Assembly: GCA_943840615.1 (NCBI GenBank)
Contig: CALSVI010000012.1
Coordinates: 35,224 to 99,223, forward strand
Origin: an uncultured Luminiphilus sp.
GTDB lineage: Bacteria; Pseudomonadota; Gammaproteobacteria; Pseudomonadales; Halieaceae
Direction: 5' to 3'
Length of the DNA: 64,000 nucleotides
The translations under genes and the position numbers were made by a program. The notes under the pieces were generated by a model. That model was not told where the DNA came from and made no database searches. It worked only from the letters and a program-made list of their open reading frames with translations. Of the stretch, positions 47,344-57,281 are shown in pieces (positions within the stretch are counted from its first letter, which is position 1; each line of letters starts with the position of its first letter).

Positions 47344-50300
47344 TTGTCGAGATCCTCACTGACCGACTTTGCACTGGCGAATCCCCTGTTTGTCTGGGTG
47401 GTGGTGCTGAGTTGCTTGTTCGCTGGGCTGGTCGGTGGGCAACGTATCGCGCAGCTCGAGGACCCACCCTATCCGATCAAGATAGCCTACGTTTTCACGG
47501 AGTACCCCGGGGCTTCGGCGCTGGACGTCGAACAGGAAATTACCGAGGTCCTGGAAAGGTCGATTCAGGAACTCCCATGGATTGAGGAGATCGTCTCGCG
47601 GTCGCTGCCCGGACGCTCCGAAGTCCAAATAGAACTCGATCACTCGGTGTCTGCCGACGACACTGAGCAGATATGGGATGAATTGCGCAGGCGCGTAGCC
47701 GAGGCGGCGATGCGTTTACCGGCCAACGCGCACCCTCCTTGGGTCGAGGACGATTTCACTGACGTTTACGGACTGCTTTACGGCTGGGTCATTCCAGAGG
47801 GATACGACATCGCCACCCTACGCGATGCAGCGCGGCTACTCGAGACGGAAATCAAGCGCGTGGAACACGTTGCCAAGGTACGCGTCGAGGGCGTCCCTGA
47901 GGAGCAGGTTTACGTCGACTTCGATTACGCCCAATTGCGTCAGCTGGGCGTACCGTTCTCTCGCATTGTCGAGGCAATCAACAGCGTCTCGGGCCTTTTC
48001 CCCGCTTCCATGATGGAGTCGGGTCCCCATCGGCTGCGGATTGACGTCCCGCTGCGGCGGAGCGAGGCAGTACTGGAGAATCTCCTAATTGCCCTCCCTG
48101 GCGAGACCTCGATGATTCGGCTTGGTGATATCGCCACTATCTCCCGAACGGAAACTCGCATCCCTTCCCTCATCGTCAGGCATGAAGGGCAGCGCATTTT
48201 TGCGCTGGGCATCGCTATCGACGAAACCCAGAATGTGGTTCGAGTGGGTAAGGTGGTCGAAGAGCGTCTGTCAGAGCTACAGCAACTGCTGCCCGTCGGA
48301 ATAGAAATGATCCCGCTGTTCGAGCAGCATCAGCTTGTCGACCAGACAATCAGCCAATTTCTCGTCAATCTCATCGCATCGGTCACCACCGTCATTCTGG
48401 CGCTATGCCTCTTCATGGGTTGGCGAGCCGGTGCCATGGTTGGCGCGGTGCTGATGCTGACTGTGACCGGCACTATCGGCATCATGGCTGCCCTTGGGAT
48501 CGAACTGCAGCGTATTTCACTGGGTGCCATGATGATTGCAATGGGTATGCTGGTGGACAACGCCATTGTGGTCACAGAGGGCATGATCACTCGCATCAAA
48601 CAGGGGGAAACCCCAAGAGAATCTGCCGTGTCGGCGGTGGCCAACACTCGCTTCCCACTACTGGCCGCTACCGTCATTGGTGTTGCAGCCTTTGCACCCA
48701 TTGGTCTATCAGCAGATTCAACGGGCGAATACCTCGGCTCTCTTTTTAAGGTCTGCGGTATATCGCTACTGTTGAGCTGGGTGCTTGCGATCACACTGGC
48801 ACCCGCGATTGGCGTCGGCCTGCTGAAATCTGAGGCTAAGGCGCAAGACGAGGCGCAAGTCTACGCCGGCCCAGTTTTTGTCGCTTATCGAAAGATCTTG
48901 AATCAGGGCATTTCACGGCGCGGCTGGACAACCATTTCACTGATTGGCGTCATGCTATTGAGCATGGTTGGCTTCACCCAACTCCGGCAGGGCTTTTTCC
49001 CCACGACCAGCACACCGCTATTTTTTGTTGATCTCTACCAAACTCAGGGTACGGATATCCGCACAAGCGACGAGCTCGCTGAGAAAGTGCGGGAACGCTT
49101 ACGCTCTCTAGAGGGGGTTACTGAAATTTCCAGCTGGGCTGGCCGAGGGCCAATCCGCTTCACCATGATTTTACTGCCTGAGCGACCTGATCCGGCCTAC
49201 GCGCAACTGGTGGTGAATGTCGATAATACGAGCGCGGTGCAGAACCTAATGGAGGCGACCAGCCAGCTGATCGAGACGGAATTCCCTGAAACTCTCCATA
49301 TGGTCAGACGCCTGGAATTTACCGAAGGTACTGCCAGCAAAATAGAGGCTCGCTTCTATGGCCCCGACCGCGCCGTGCTGCGGATCCTCGCTGACCGAGC
49401 GATGCAGCTATACGTCGATCATGGTCTCGTTGATCGCAAGATCGATTGGCGCGAGCAGAGACTGTCTCTCAGGGTTGTCCCGGATGAATCTCGTGCACGC
49501 CGCGCTGGAATTCAGTTACCAGACGTTGCCCGGGCGGTGGCATCAAGCACGATAGGCACGACCGTGGGCGTGCTGCGAGATGCCGACAAACCGGTCCCTA
49601 TCGTCGCAAGGATCATGCCGCTAGCAGAGACAGCTGAGACACTGCTCGAACGCGACTTATGGAGCGAGAGTACCCAGTCCTTCGTCTCCGCGCGACAGAT
49701 CGTGTCGAGCGCAGCACTGCATGCCGAAGACAGTTTCATCATGCGCCACAATCGTGTCCGCAGGATTACCGTGCAGGGTAATGCCCCCCCGGGCAAAACC
49801 GCTAACGGCGCCTTTAAAAAAATCCGGGCGGACATCGAGGCCATTCCACTTCCACCGGGCTACGAACTTGGGTGGGGTGGAGAGTATGAAGCGATGACCC
49901 AAGCCAACAAGTCGGTGCTGGGTCGCTTTCCTCTCGCACTTCTGGCAATGATCTTAGCGACGCTAGTGCTGTTTGGCAGCGTGCGGCAAATGCTGGTCAC
50001 TTGGATGACCGTGCCGCTGATTATGGTGGGCGTCTTTGTCGGGCTGTTCATCACCAACCTGTCCTTCACCTTTCCCGCGATGCTGGGTCTTCTAAGTCTA
50101 GTCGGCATCTTGATTAAAAACTGCGTGATCATGGTGGAAGAAATTAAGCTCCGTGCCGCTCAATCTGGTCTCAGTCGACAAACACTGGTCGCTGCCTGTG
50201 TAAGCCGCCTGCGGCCAGTGCTGTTGGCCGCAGGCACAACCATCGTCGGCATGGCTCCTTTGCTGCGAGATGATTTTTTCAGGGAGATGGCCGTCTCGAT

Positions 50301-50415
50301 CATGGGCGGGCTCGCGTTTGGATCCGTCTTGGCACTCCTCGCGGTACCTGTTTTTTACGCGTTGTTATACTCCCTCCGCGATACAGATATCGAAAGCAAT
50401 AGGGTCGAAACATGA
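47344..50415 (+). CDS. RND-family efflux pump permease
   Basis: Inner-membrane proton-driven exporter of 1023 residues with the 12-helix, two-porter-loop plan of AcrB. The proton-relay segment in TM4 reads MIAMGMLVDNAIVVTEG (one Asp kept, the second replaced by Asn, as in several RND subgroups). GWRAGAMVGAVLMLTVTGTIG and GLLSLVGILIKNCVIMVEE match the repeated membrane halves. It starts with TTG at 47344 because an in-frame stop lies at 47338. It forms an operon with TetR, the adaptor and a homocysteine methyltransferase (ATGA overlap). The drug or metabolite exported is unknown. Confidence 0.95.
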   Translation: MSRSSLTDFALANPLFVWVVVLSCLFAGLVGGQRIAQLEDPPYPIKIAYVFTEYPGASALDVEQEITEVLERSIQELPWIEEIVSRSLPGRSEVQIELDHSVSADDTEQIWDELRRRVAEAAMRLPANAHPPWVEDDFTDVYGLLYGWVIPEGYDIATLRDAARLLETEIKRVEHVAKVRVEGVPEEQVYVDFDYAQLRQLGVPFSRIVEAINSVSGLFPASMMESGPHRLRIDVPLRRSEAVLENLLIALPGETSMIRLGDIATISRTETRIPSLIVRHEGQRIFALGIAIDETQNVVRVGKVVEERLSELQQLLPVGIEMIPLFEQHQLVDQTISQFLVNLIASVTTVILALCLFMGWRAGAMVGAVLMLTVTGTIGIMAALGIELQRISLGAMMIAMGMLVDNAIVVTEGMITRIKQGETPRESAVSAVANTRFPLLAATVIGVAAFAPIGLSADSTGEYLGSLFKVCGISLLLSWVLAITLAPAIGVGLLKSEAKAQDEAQVYAGPVFVAYRKILNQGISRRGWTTISLIGVMLLSMVGFTQLRQGFFPTTSTPLFFVDLYQTQGTDIRTSDELAEKVRERLRSLEGVTEISSWAGRGPIRFTMILLPERPDPAYAQLVVNVDNTSAVQNLMEATSQLIETEFPETLHMVRRLEFTEGTASKIEARFYGPDRAVLRILADRAMQLYVDHGLVDRKIDWREQRLSLRVVPDESRARRAGIQLPDVARAVASSTIGTTVGVLRDADKPVPIVARIMPLAETAETLLERDLWSESTQSFVSARQIVSSAALHAEDSFIMRHNRVRRITVQGNAPPGKTANGAFKKIRADIEAIPLPPGYELGWGGEYEAMTQANKSVLGRFPLALLAMILATLVLFGSVRQMLVTWMTVPLIMVGVFVGLFITNLSFTFPAMLGLLSLVGILIKNCVIMVEEIKLRAAQSGLSRQTLVAACVSRLRPVLLAAGTTIVGMAPLLRDDFFREMAVSIMGGLAFGSVLALLAVPVFYALLYSLRDTDIESNRVET

Positions 50416-51333
50416 GTCAAAGCGTATTGTTGTTAGATGGTGGACTGGGCCAAGAGCTCATCCGCCGCAGTCCGTCTGCTGCTCACCACCACTGGTCGTT
50501 GCAGGTGATGCTGGAGCAACCCAATCTGGTAGCCGACGTGCATCGCGACTTTTGTGAGGCGGGCGCCAGTATTGCCTGCCTGAACACTTACGCGATTACA
50601 CACGCCCGCCTGGCGAGAGGGACCAATCTTCCTTCCCTCACTGAACTACTGAATCTCGCTCGCGAGCTTGCGCAACAAGGTGCAGATAGCAGCGGCCACT
50701 CGGACACCGCGATGATCGCTTCGCTGCCGCCTCTGGTCGCTAGCTATCGTCCCGATACGCAGCTACCGCTCAAACAGGCAGTCGCCGAATATCAGGAACT
50801 GATTGATCTGCAAAAAGGGGCTGTGGATGGCTTTCTCGCCGAGACCATTCCCTCTATTAGTGAGGCGGAGGCGGTCCTGGCAGCAGCCGAGCAGGCAGGG
50901 GTTCGCATCATGCTAGCGGCTGACCGTGTCGGATGAAAACGGCCAACAGCTTCGATCAGGCGAGTCTCTTGCCGACACGCTGCTGGCCATAGACCGGTTC
51001 GAGCCGCTGGCCGTTGTGATCAATTGCTCCAAACCCGAGGCCATCTCCGACGCGCTTGAGGTGCTTGCAGAATCGCGGTTTAGGTTTGGGGCCTTTGGTA
51101 ATGGCTTTACGTCAGTGGAGGCACTGGAGCCCGGTGGCGTTGTCGATGTGCTTGAAGCGAGGAAGGACCTGGGGCCTGAGCAATACGCTCAGTTTGCTGC
51201 GCAGTGGATGGACAGCGGGGCGACCGTGATTGGCGGCTGCTGTGAGGTGGGTCCCGAGCACATCAAGGCGCTTAATGCGTTGCTCCAAACGCGGGGCGCC
51301 GACAGGCTAACGTGGGCAGACTTAGCCGCATGA
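50412..51333 (+). pseudogene. Homocysteine S-methyltransferase family, one frameshift
   Basis: Zinc methyltransferase of about 306 residues in two frames. Frame one (50412-50936) has LLLDGGLGQELIRRSPS and ASIACLNTYAITHARLA; frame two (to 51333) continues VSDENGQQLRSGESLADT, VINCSKPEAI and ends with the zinc motif GGCCEVGPEHI. The join is at about 50927, where one base is lost or gained. The ATG overlaps the RND pump stop as ATGA, an unusual pairing of efflux with a thiol methyltransferase. A methyl donor such as S-methylmethionine or DMSP is possible. Confidence 0.82.
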
Positions 51334-51482
51334 GCAACCCCTAAATACGGACAAAATCAGGGCGCTGAAACCGGCGCCCGTACTCCGCCAAAAATTCACT
51401 AATTTGTCGCTTGCGAGCTATAGATTCTCGGGCAAAATGCGCGCCTTCTCGAGCCACGCTACAGCACTGCAGACAACCCACC

Positions 51483-52794
51483 ATGAGCACGCTTCGGCCC
51501 ATATCTTCATTACTGTTTACAACGGCGTTTCTGCTGGCCGGACATGGCTTGCACATGACGTTTCTGCCCCTGCGCGCCAGCGAGCTGGGTCTGTCACAAA
51601 CGCTGATTGGCTTGAGTGGTTCGGCTTACTTTGCTGGCTTTCTCACGGGAGCGTTGCTGGTTCCCCCGATCATTGCTCGGGTGGGTCACATCCGAAGCTT
51701 TACCGCGCTCATGGCTATTTTTCTGTGCAGCTTTTTGTTCCTGAGCTTGGTAGACGAGGGCATCCTGTGGGTGCTGGTTCGCTTTGTTCTCGGCACAGTG
51801 ATGTGCGGCGCCTATACCGTCATCGAGAGCTGGCTCACTGAGCAAAGCGATACCAGCAGGCACGGCCGCGCATTATCGATCTACACCGCAATCGTGCTCA
51901 TCTCCATGGCGGCCGGTCAGTACTTGTTGGGCCTCACTGAGGCCAACCCGCTTTACCCGTTTATTCTGGTTTCACTGCTGGTAGGGCTCGCCATTGTGCC
52001 CGTCAGCTTGACCCGCTCTCTGGCGCCAGCGCCCGTTCCCGCGACTCGCTTTAACTTCTTCAAGCTCTATCGCCGTTCTCATACCGCCTTTGCGGGCGCA
52101 CTGGGCTCAGGCGTGGTCATGGGAGGTTTTTGGGGTCTGGGCGCCATTTATGCGCTGGCGCAGACCCATGACGCCGGTTTTGTCCCCACTTTTATTGCCG
52201 CCAATATCATCGGAGGTGCGTTGGCCCAGTACCCGATAGGCATGGCATCTGATCGCATTGACCGCCGCTATGTATTGGCCGCCTTGTGTGCAGCCAGCGG
52301 CCTGTCGGCCTTCGGCTTACTGCTGGCTGACTCGCGTGAGGCGACTGCTCCTGGGAGCATTCTCCTTCGGCGCGTTTGCCAATTCACTGTATGCGGTCTC
52401 TCTGGCCAAAGCGGCCGACAACTCAAAGCGTGAAGAATTTGTAACGATCGGCTCATCGGTGCTTCTGCTGAATGCACTGGGCTCGGCGGGCAGCTCGCTG
52501 ATCATCGGCTGGGCCATGCGCGGCATGGGCGACAGCGCGCTGTTTGTCTTTCTGGGTGTGGCGAGTGTCGTGACCGGGATCTTTATTATTTTTCAGCCAC
52601 CCGGGCGCACTGCTGTCACGATCGAGGAACAGGGTGCCTTTATTCCCACCACATCGGCAATGGCACCTGCCGTATTTGATCAGGATCCCCGCTCAGATGA
52701 AGAGGTTGAGTACGAGCCTGTTGCACCGATCGAGAGTGAGCTCGACACGTCCTCCGAGCACTCTGATGTCTCGATAGCCAATGCGGTGGCGTGA
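51483..52794 (+). pseudogene. MFS transporter (YcaD-like), one frameshift
   Basis: Twelve-helix major facilitator of about 437 residues. The first frame starts at ATG 51483 (MSTLRPISSLL) and has LGTVMCGAYTVIESWLTEQS, a segment typical of the YcaD/UMF1-like group. Near 52335-52350 the frame changes, from LLLADSREAT to LLLGAFSFGAFANSLYAV, and continues to 52794 with an acidic cytoplasmic tail. One indel restores the whole protein. It is alone in its transcript; its cargo is not known. Confidence 0.83.
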
Positions 52795-52959
52795 ACCGTC
52801 AGCGTGGTAGGAGTCTCCCGCTCACACGAGGCAAATAAAGACGATGACCGTTCAGAATGCGTCGTCTGAAAGCACTTTCTAGGCGTCAAAACAGGGGCCA
52901 TAATGCCGCGTGATCAGCACGGCGATATGACTCGATAAACCGTTTTCAGGAGTTTTCCT

Positions 52960-54099
52960 ATGGCTTCACCTGCGATAACTATTGGTCCGCGCGTCCGCAA
53001 ATCGCCGTTCTATGACGCCACGATTAAGGCGGGCGCCAAGGCCTTCACGATCTATAACCATATGTTCATGCCCACCAGTTACGGTGATACCACCGCCGAG
53101 TACTGGGCAATCGTGCAAGGTGTGTCTCTCTGGGACGTATCGGCTGAGCGACAGGTCGAAATCATTGGGCCGGATGCGCTAGCCCTAACTCAGCTGCTGA
53201 CACCCCGAGACATCGACAAGTGCCCGATTCATCGGGCGCGCTATGTGGTGTTCGTCGATGAAAATGGCGGCATCATTAATGACGCTGTGCTGTATCGCCA
53301 TGCCGAGAATCACTTCTGGCTGTCACCGGGCGACGGCGATGTCTTGTTGTGGGCAAAGGGCGTCGCAGCTCAAAGCGGGCTCGACGTGACGGTGAGGGAA
53401 CCCGACGCCTCGCCGCTGCAGCTTCAGGGCCCTCTAGCACCCCGCGTGGCGCAAAAACTGTTCGGCGATCTGGCCACTGAGCTCGGCTACTATCACTTCT
53501 GCCACACCTCATTGAACGATATTCCTGTTGTGCTCAGCCGCACTGGTTGGAGCGGCGAGCTGGGCTATGAAATTATCCTTCTCGATAGCAGCCGCGGTAC
53601 CGAACTGTGGGACCTGTGCATGGCTGCCGGTGCAGAATTTGATATTCAGGCTGCCTGCCCGTCGCTCGCGCGCAGTGTCGAGGGCGGGTTGCTGTCTTAC
53701 TGCAGTGACATCACGTTGAATGACAGCCCCTTTACCATCGGCATGGATCGTTTACTCGACATTGATAAGCCCCATGACTATGTCGGTAAAGTCGCCCTGC
53801 AAGCCATCGCCCGCTCCGGTCCGGAACGTCGGCTGGTCGGAGCGAACTTCGGTGGCGACCCGATCACGCCTAACGAGCACTTCATGAGCGTGAAATCCGG
53901 TGACGCAGTGGTGGGACACGTGACGCGCTACTGCTACTCACCGCGGCTTGAGCACAACATCGCGCTCGTGAATGTGCCGACAGCGCTGGCAACGCCGGGT
54001 ACCCCACTGTCATTGGATACCGGAGAAGGTTGGCGAGACGCCGAGGTAGTTGAGATGCCCTGGATACCCGCTGAGAAAGTGATCCCGGCGTTCGACTAA
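52960..54099 (+). CDS. GcvT-family demethylase, DmdA-like (candidate DMSP demethylase)
   Basis: Tetrahydrofolate-dependent methyltransferase of 379 residues with AGG AG ribosome site. AFTIYNHMFMPTSYGD, VSLWDVSAERQVEIIGPDA, LTPRDIDKC and the tyrosine-rich region EDFW-like ENHFWLSPGDGDVLLWAKG closely follow the pattern of marine DMSP demethylase (DmdA) rather than GcvT of the glycine cleavage system. The C-terminal barrel carries LVGANFGGDPITPNEHFM. No other glycine-cleavage genes are present. Dimethylglycine or another methylated zwitterion remains an alternative substrate. Confidence 0.8.
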   Translation: MASPAITIGPRVRKSPFYDATIKAGAKAFTIYNHMFMPTSYGDTTAEYWAIVQGVSLWDVSAERQVEIIGPDALALTQLLTPRDIDKCPIHRARYVVFVDENGGIINDAVLYRHAENHFWLSPGDGDVLLWAKGVAAQSGLDVTVREPDASPLQLQGPLAPRVAQKLFGDLATELGYYHFCHTSLNDIPVVLSRTGWSGELGYEIILLDSSRGTELWDLCMAAGAEFDIQAACPSLARSVEGGLLSYCSDITLNDSPFTIGMDRLLDIDKPHDYVGKVALQAIARSGPERRLVGANFGGDPITPNEHFMSVKSGDAVVGHVTRYCYSPRLEHNIALVNVPTALATPGTPLSLDTGEGWRDAEVVEMPWIPAEKVIPAFD

Positions 54100-54205
54100 A
54101 GACTTCTTTGGCTTGGCGAGACGCCGCTAGACGGGGCTTGCACACTACGTGAACGGGTTGTCGCTTGGCGCCGTATATACCCCGACACCCAGTCGGAGAG
54201 CGGAG

Positions 54206-54653
54206 ATGTCCAAGCAACACCTTGGCAACGATTATCCCGAAGCAACCGAGAAGCTCGATCGAAGCGTACTCGGATTTTTCAGCGCAGCTGAGCGTATTCT
54301 TTTGGTTATTATCAGCCTGTTAACCATGCTGGCAGTGGCATTCGAGCTGACCCAGTTTTTTGAGGCGGGAAGGATACGGCTCGCTGACCTACTGCTGTTG
54401 TTCATTTACCTTGAGGTGATCGGCATGGCGTACGCCTATTACGCCACCCATAGCGTGCCCGTTACCCTGCCCGTGCTGATCGCGATCACCGGCATCACCC
54501 GGCTGATTATCTCTGCAGGGGAAAGAAGCCGAACCCAGCAAGCTGTTGTTTGAAGCAGGTGCCGTATTGCTCCTTGCCGTGTCTTTAGCGGTCTTAAGTT
54601 GGGCCTCACAGCGCACACCTTCGATCGACACAGTCGATCAGTCAGGCCACTGA
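54206..54653 (+). pseudogene. PsiE-family phosphate-starvation membrane protein, 3' frameshift
   Basis: Small membrane protein with four predicted helices. The first frame starts at ATG 54206 (GGAGAG six bases upstream) and has FSAAERILLVIISLLTMLAV and the PsiE hallmark IRLADLLLLFIYLEVIGMA. It stops early at 54553 (SAGERSRTQQAVV). From the GGGG at 54518-54521 the next frame continues QGKEAEPSKLLFEAGAVLLL, AVSLAVLSWASQ to 54653, giving the normal last helix. One extra base explains it. Confidence 0.82.
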
Positions 54654-54770
54654 ATGTCGCAGGCTCGTCAGGGCCGCTGCTTCAAGCAGACCCACTGGCA
54701 CGGGCTTTCCCTTGAACCTGTCGCTCGGCGCCTCAACCGAGCGACAAGTGACCAGTGCTAACATCGCGAG

Positions 54771-55427
54771 ATGGTCATCCATTCACTCTTCCCCGATCTG
54801 GCCACCGCTGGCCTCGCTATTGGCTGGGCGCCACTTGAGGACTTGCAGGGCACCCTAGACCCCGATGAGTGGGACGGACATTGTCAGCGCAGCACCCTCC
54901 CGCCAACGAGAATTCATCGCCGGTCGGCGCTGGTGAAGGTGCTCGCCGATACCCTCGAGCTCTCCGCCCAACCGCTTCGCCGCGCCAGCGACCGCTCGCC
55001 CCTCTGGCCCGCCGATCGTCGGGGCAGCCTTTCACATTGCACCGCACTGTGCGCCGCAGCAGTGGGGAGGCACGACGCGGTTCAATCGATTGGTATTGAT
55101 ATCGAAAAGATCGGCCGTATAGAGCCCAAGCTGTGGCCAACGCTATTTTCCGAGAACGAACGCGCCTACTTTGATTCGCTCAACCCGGAGCGTCTGGCAG
55201 CTGAAACGACGGTGTTCTTCAGCGCCAAGGAGGCGTTTTACAAGTGCCAATATCCGCTTACCCAGAGCTGGGTAGGATTTCAGGATGTCGAGGTCACGCG
55301 AATCGATGACTGCACGCTCGGTATTGCACCACCGAACTTACCGCCGCAGCCCTGTCACGGCCCGTCTATCCACACCGCGAGACTCGACGACACGCATGTC
55401 GCGACCATCATGCTGATGCCTATTTAG
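54771..55427 (+). CDS. 4'-phosphopantetheinyl transferase (Sfp/EntD type)
   Basis: Transfers phosphopantetheine from CoA to a carrier protein of fatty-acid, polyketide or peptide synthesis. Of 218 residues; the magnesium/CoA motifs are QSIGIDIEKIGRI and FFSAKEAFYKCQYPL, and LSHCTALCAAAV is the EntD-type CoA-binding stretch. No carrier protein or synthase gene lies in the window. It is tail-to-tail with bciA, three bases apart. Confidence 0.93.
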   Translation: MVIHSLFPDLATAGLAIGWAPLEDLQGTLDPDEWDGHCQRSTLPPTRIHRRSALVKVLADTLELSAQPLRRASDRSPLWPADRRGSLSHCTALCAAAVGRHDAVQSIGIDIEKIGRIEPKLWPTLFSENERAYFDSLNPERLAAETTVFFSAKEAFYKCQYPLTQSWVGFQDVEVTRIDDCTLGIAPPNLPPQPCHGPSIHTARLDDTHVATIMLMPI

Positions 55428-55430
55428 ACG

Positions 55431-56384
55431 CTAGAACAGACTGTGTTCGCCACGCTCCGGTATCAGCACTTTACCCGCACTCAGCTTTTCATAAAAATCG
55501 GCCAACGTGTCCTCGCCAAATTCCGGGGTTGCCTCGGCATCATAGCGTTGGGCCGAATCATCCCAGCACAACATGGATTCGGTCGCATAGAACTTCGCGA
55601 TACGCAGAAACTCCAGCCGATCGCTCATCCGGCGAGAGATGAGTGCCAGCGGACTGAGCAGCCACCGCAACCAATCAAACATTTCGGGCGGCAGCGAGGT
55701 CGTTCGGAAGGGTTTGTCGAGCGCCTTACACAGCATGCGCCCTTGATCTTGGGGCGTTAGCGCAGGACCGGGGCCCCCGATCGGCCGCATCACGGTGCCG
55801 CTAGGGGATGCGTCAAGCTGCGTCACGATAAACCGCGCCAGATCCGAGTCCGATATGGGTTTGCAGGCGGTGAGATGGCCGCTACCAAACAATAAAAACG
55901 GCTTGCCCGCACGCACCCGCTCAAACTGACCCACCAACGAGCGGAAAAACGCCGTGGCTCTGATGATCGTACCCGGTACCGGGGAGTCATGAAGTCGTGC
56001 CTCAAACTTCAGCTTTTCCCGCTGGAACGCCAACCGCGGCTTTTGAACGCAGATCGCGGACAGCAGCACAAAATGGCGCGCACCGACCCGCTCCGCGTAG
56101 TCAAGGAGCTGACAATTCGCCTCGTACTCCACCTCTCTGGCGTCTCGCGGGGCACCGCTGCGGCTCGCAAGGCAGGAAATCACGGCCTCGACCGGTGGAA
56201 GACGGCTAACCCACTCGGCATCGTGAGTGATATCAGCTTCGATCCGCGTGACGCCGGGCTCTAAGCCAGGAGTCAGCGCACGCCCCGGACGCACCAGGGC
56301 CAGTACCTCGTGGTGTTGCGACAACAGCTCTCGCAACACCGCAGCACCGATATAACCCGTTGCCCCTGCCAACAATACGCGCAT
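55431..56384 (-). CDS. bciA: BciA-like 3,8-divinyl (proto)chlorophyllide 8-vinyl reductase
   Basis: NADPH-dependent atypical SDR of about 318 residues. It starts MRVLLAGATGYIGAAVLREL and has the BciA-type segments SCLASRSGAPRDAREVEY, RHFVLLSAICVQKPRLAFQ and IIRATAFFRSLVGQFERV, followed by CKPISDSDLARFI and IGGPGPALTPQDQGRMLC. The pattern follows BciA, which reduces the 8-vinyl group during (bacterio)chlorophyll synthesis, rather than generic NmrA proteins. ATG at 56384 is preferred over the GTG one codon earlier. No other photosynthesis gene is in the window; in NOR5-like phototrophs such a gene outside the main cluster would be expected. Confidence 0.8.
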   Translation of the reverse strand: MRVLLAGATGYIGAAVLRELLSQHHEVLALVRPGRALTPGLEPGVTRIEADITHDAEWVSRLPPVEAVISCLASRSGAPRDAREVEYEANCQLLDYAERVGARHFVLLSAICVQKPRLAFQREKLKFEARLHDSPVPGTIIRATAFFRSLVGQFERVRAGKPFLLFGSGHLTACKPISDSDLARFIVTQLDASPSGTVMRPIGGPGPALTPQDQGRMLCKALDKPFRTTSLPPEMFDWLRWLLSPLALISRRMSDRLEFLRIAKFYATESMLCWDDSAQRYDAEATPEFGEDTLADFYEKLSAGKVLIPERGEHSLF

Positions 56385-56519
56385 CACTCGCCCTGAGAAC
56401 CCATTGGTTCCACCCTAGGCCGGCCGCCCGGAAGCGTCAATGCTATTGGATGGCGAGTCGGCATAGCGCACCTGCTTTCGCTAAAGTGTCGGGTCCGTCG
56501 ACCGGCAATCATTTTTACG

Positions 56520-56855
56520 ATGACAACAAGCCCCGCCCAACACACGCTGCGCGCCTTAGGTGACGGCACGGATGACGCCGCCCACCGTGAGGGGCATCAT
56601 GACCTCAGCGCGGCTGACCATTCCAGAGTCATTGAGATGGCCTGGGAAGATCGCACGCCCTTTGAAGCGATCGAGCAGCTATACGGGCTACCTGAAAACA
56701 AGGTCATCGCACTGATGCGCGCCTCGCTTAAACCCCGCGCCTTCAAGAATTGGCGTGAACGCGTCACGGGCCGCAAGACAAAGCACGCCCTCAGGCGCGA
56801 TCCGGCGGTCTCTCGCGGCTACTGTTCAACCCAGTACAAACTTCGCTCAAAATAA
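56520..56855 (+). CDS. TIGR03643-family small conserved protein
   Basis: A 111-residue protein with the family core VIEMAWEDRTPFEAIEQLYG, LPENKVIALMRASLKPRAFK and a basic C-terminus. It has no signal or membrane helix and is of unknown function; the family is common in marine bacteria, often near DNA or light-related genes. It starts 132 bases from the divergent bciA, so the two could share control. The first 35 or so residues are less conserved-looking and a later start is possible. Confidence 0.82.
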   Translation: MTTSPAQHTLRALGDGTDDAAHREGHHDLSAADHSRVIEMAWEDRTPFEAIEQLYGLPENKVIALMRASLKPRAFKNWRERVTGRKTKHALRRDPAVSRGYCSTQYKLRSK

Positions 56856-56864
56856 GGTCGCGCT

Positions 56865-57269
56865 ATGGAACTGATCGCCCTGTACATCGTTGCCGCCACA
56901 CTCGGCGCCATGGTTTTCTTCGCGGCAGGCATCGCCCCCACCGTTTTTCAGGCACTGCCTGCTGACGAAGCGGGCATCTTTCTTCGCCGTCTGTTCCCGC
57001 GTTATTACCTCGCCTTAATCCTTGGGTCCGGGCTCGCCGGCCTCCTATGGGTGACCTCTCAACCGATTGCATCCGGAGTGTGTCTGCTCATTGCATTCTC
57101 GACCTTATGGGTCAGACAGCGACTCGTGCCCCGCATTAACCGCCTGCGCGACGCAGAGCTCGCGGGGGACGCGAGCGCCGGCCTCGGTTTTGCTCGGCTG
57201 CACCGGTTGTCAGTCGCCATCAATATGATTCAATTGCTCGCACTGGTCGTTTTGCTCGTTCGCTACTGA
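56865..57269 (+). CDS. DUF4149/TMEM205-like small membrane protein
   Basis: A 134-residue protein with four predicted membrane helices and conserved pattern FFAAGIAPTVFQALP near the start and LRRLFPRYYLALILGSGLA mid-protein, as in DUF4149/TMEM205-like proteins. It follows the TIGR03643 gene by nine bases and precedes the LysE gene by 12, suggesting one transcript. Function unknown. Confidence 0.78.
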   Translation: MELIALYIVAATLGAMVFFAAGIAPTVFQALPADEAGIFLRRLFPRYYLALILGSGLAGLLWVTSQPIASGVCLLIAFSTLWVRQRLVPRINRLRDAELAGDASAGLGFARLHRLSVAINMIQLLALVVLLVRY

Positions 57270-57281
57270 GGTCACCGCAGC

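Noticed and set aside
52795..52959. Inverted repeat AGACGA/TCGTCT before the DmdA-like gene
   Set aside because: Arms are only six bases with a 17-base spacer, which is expected by chance.
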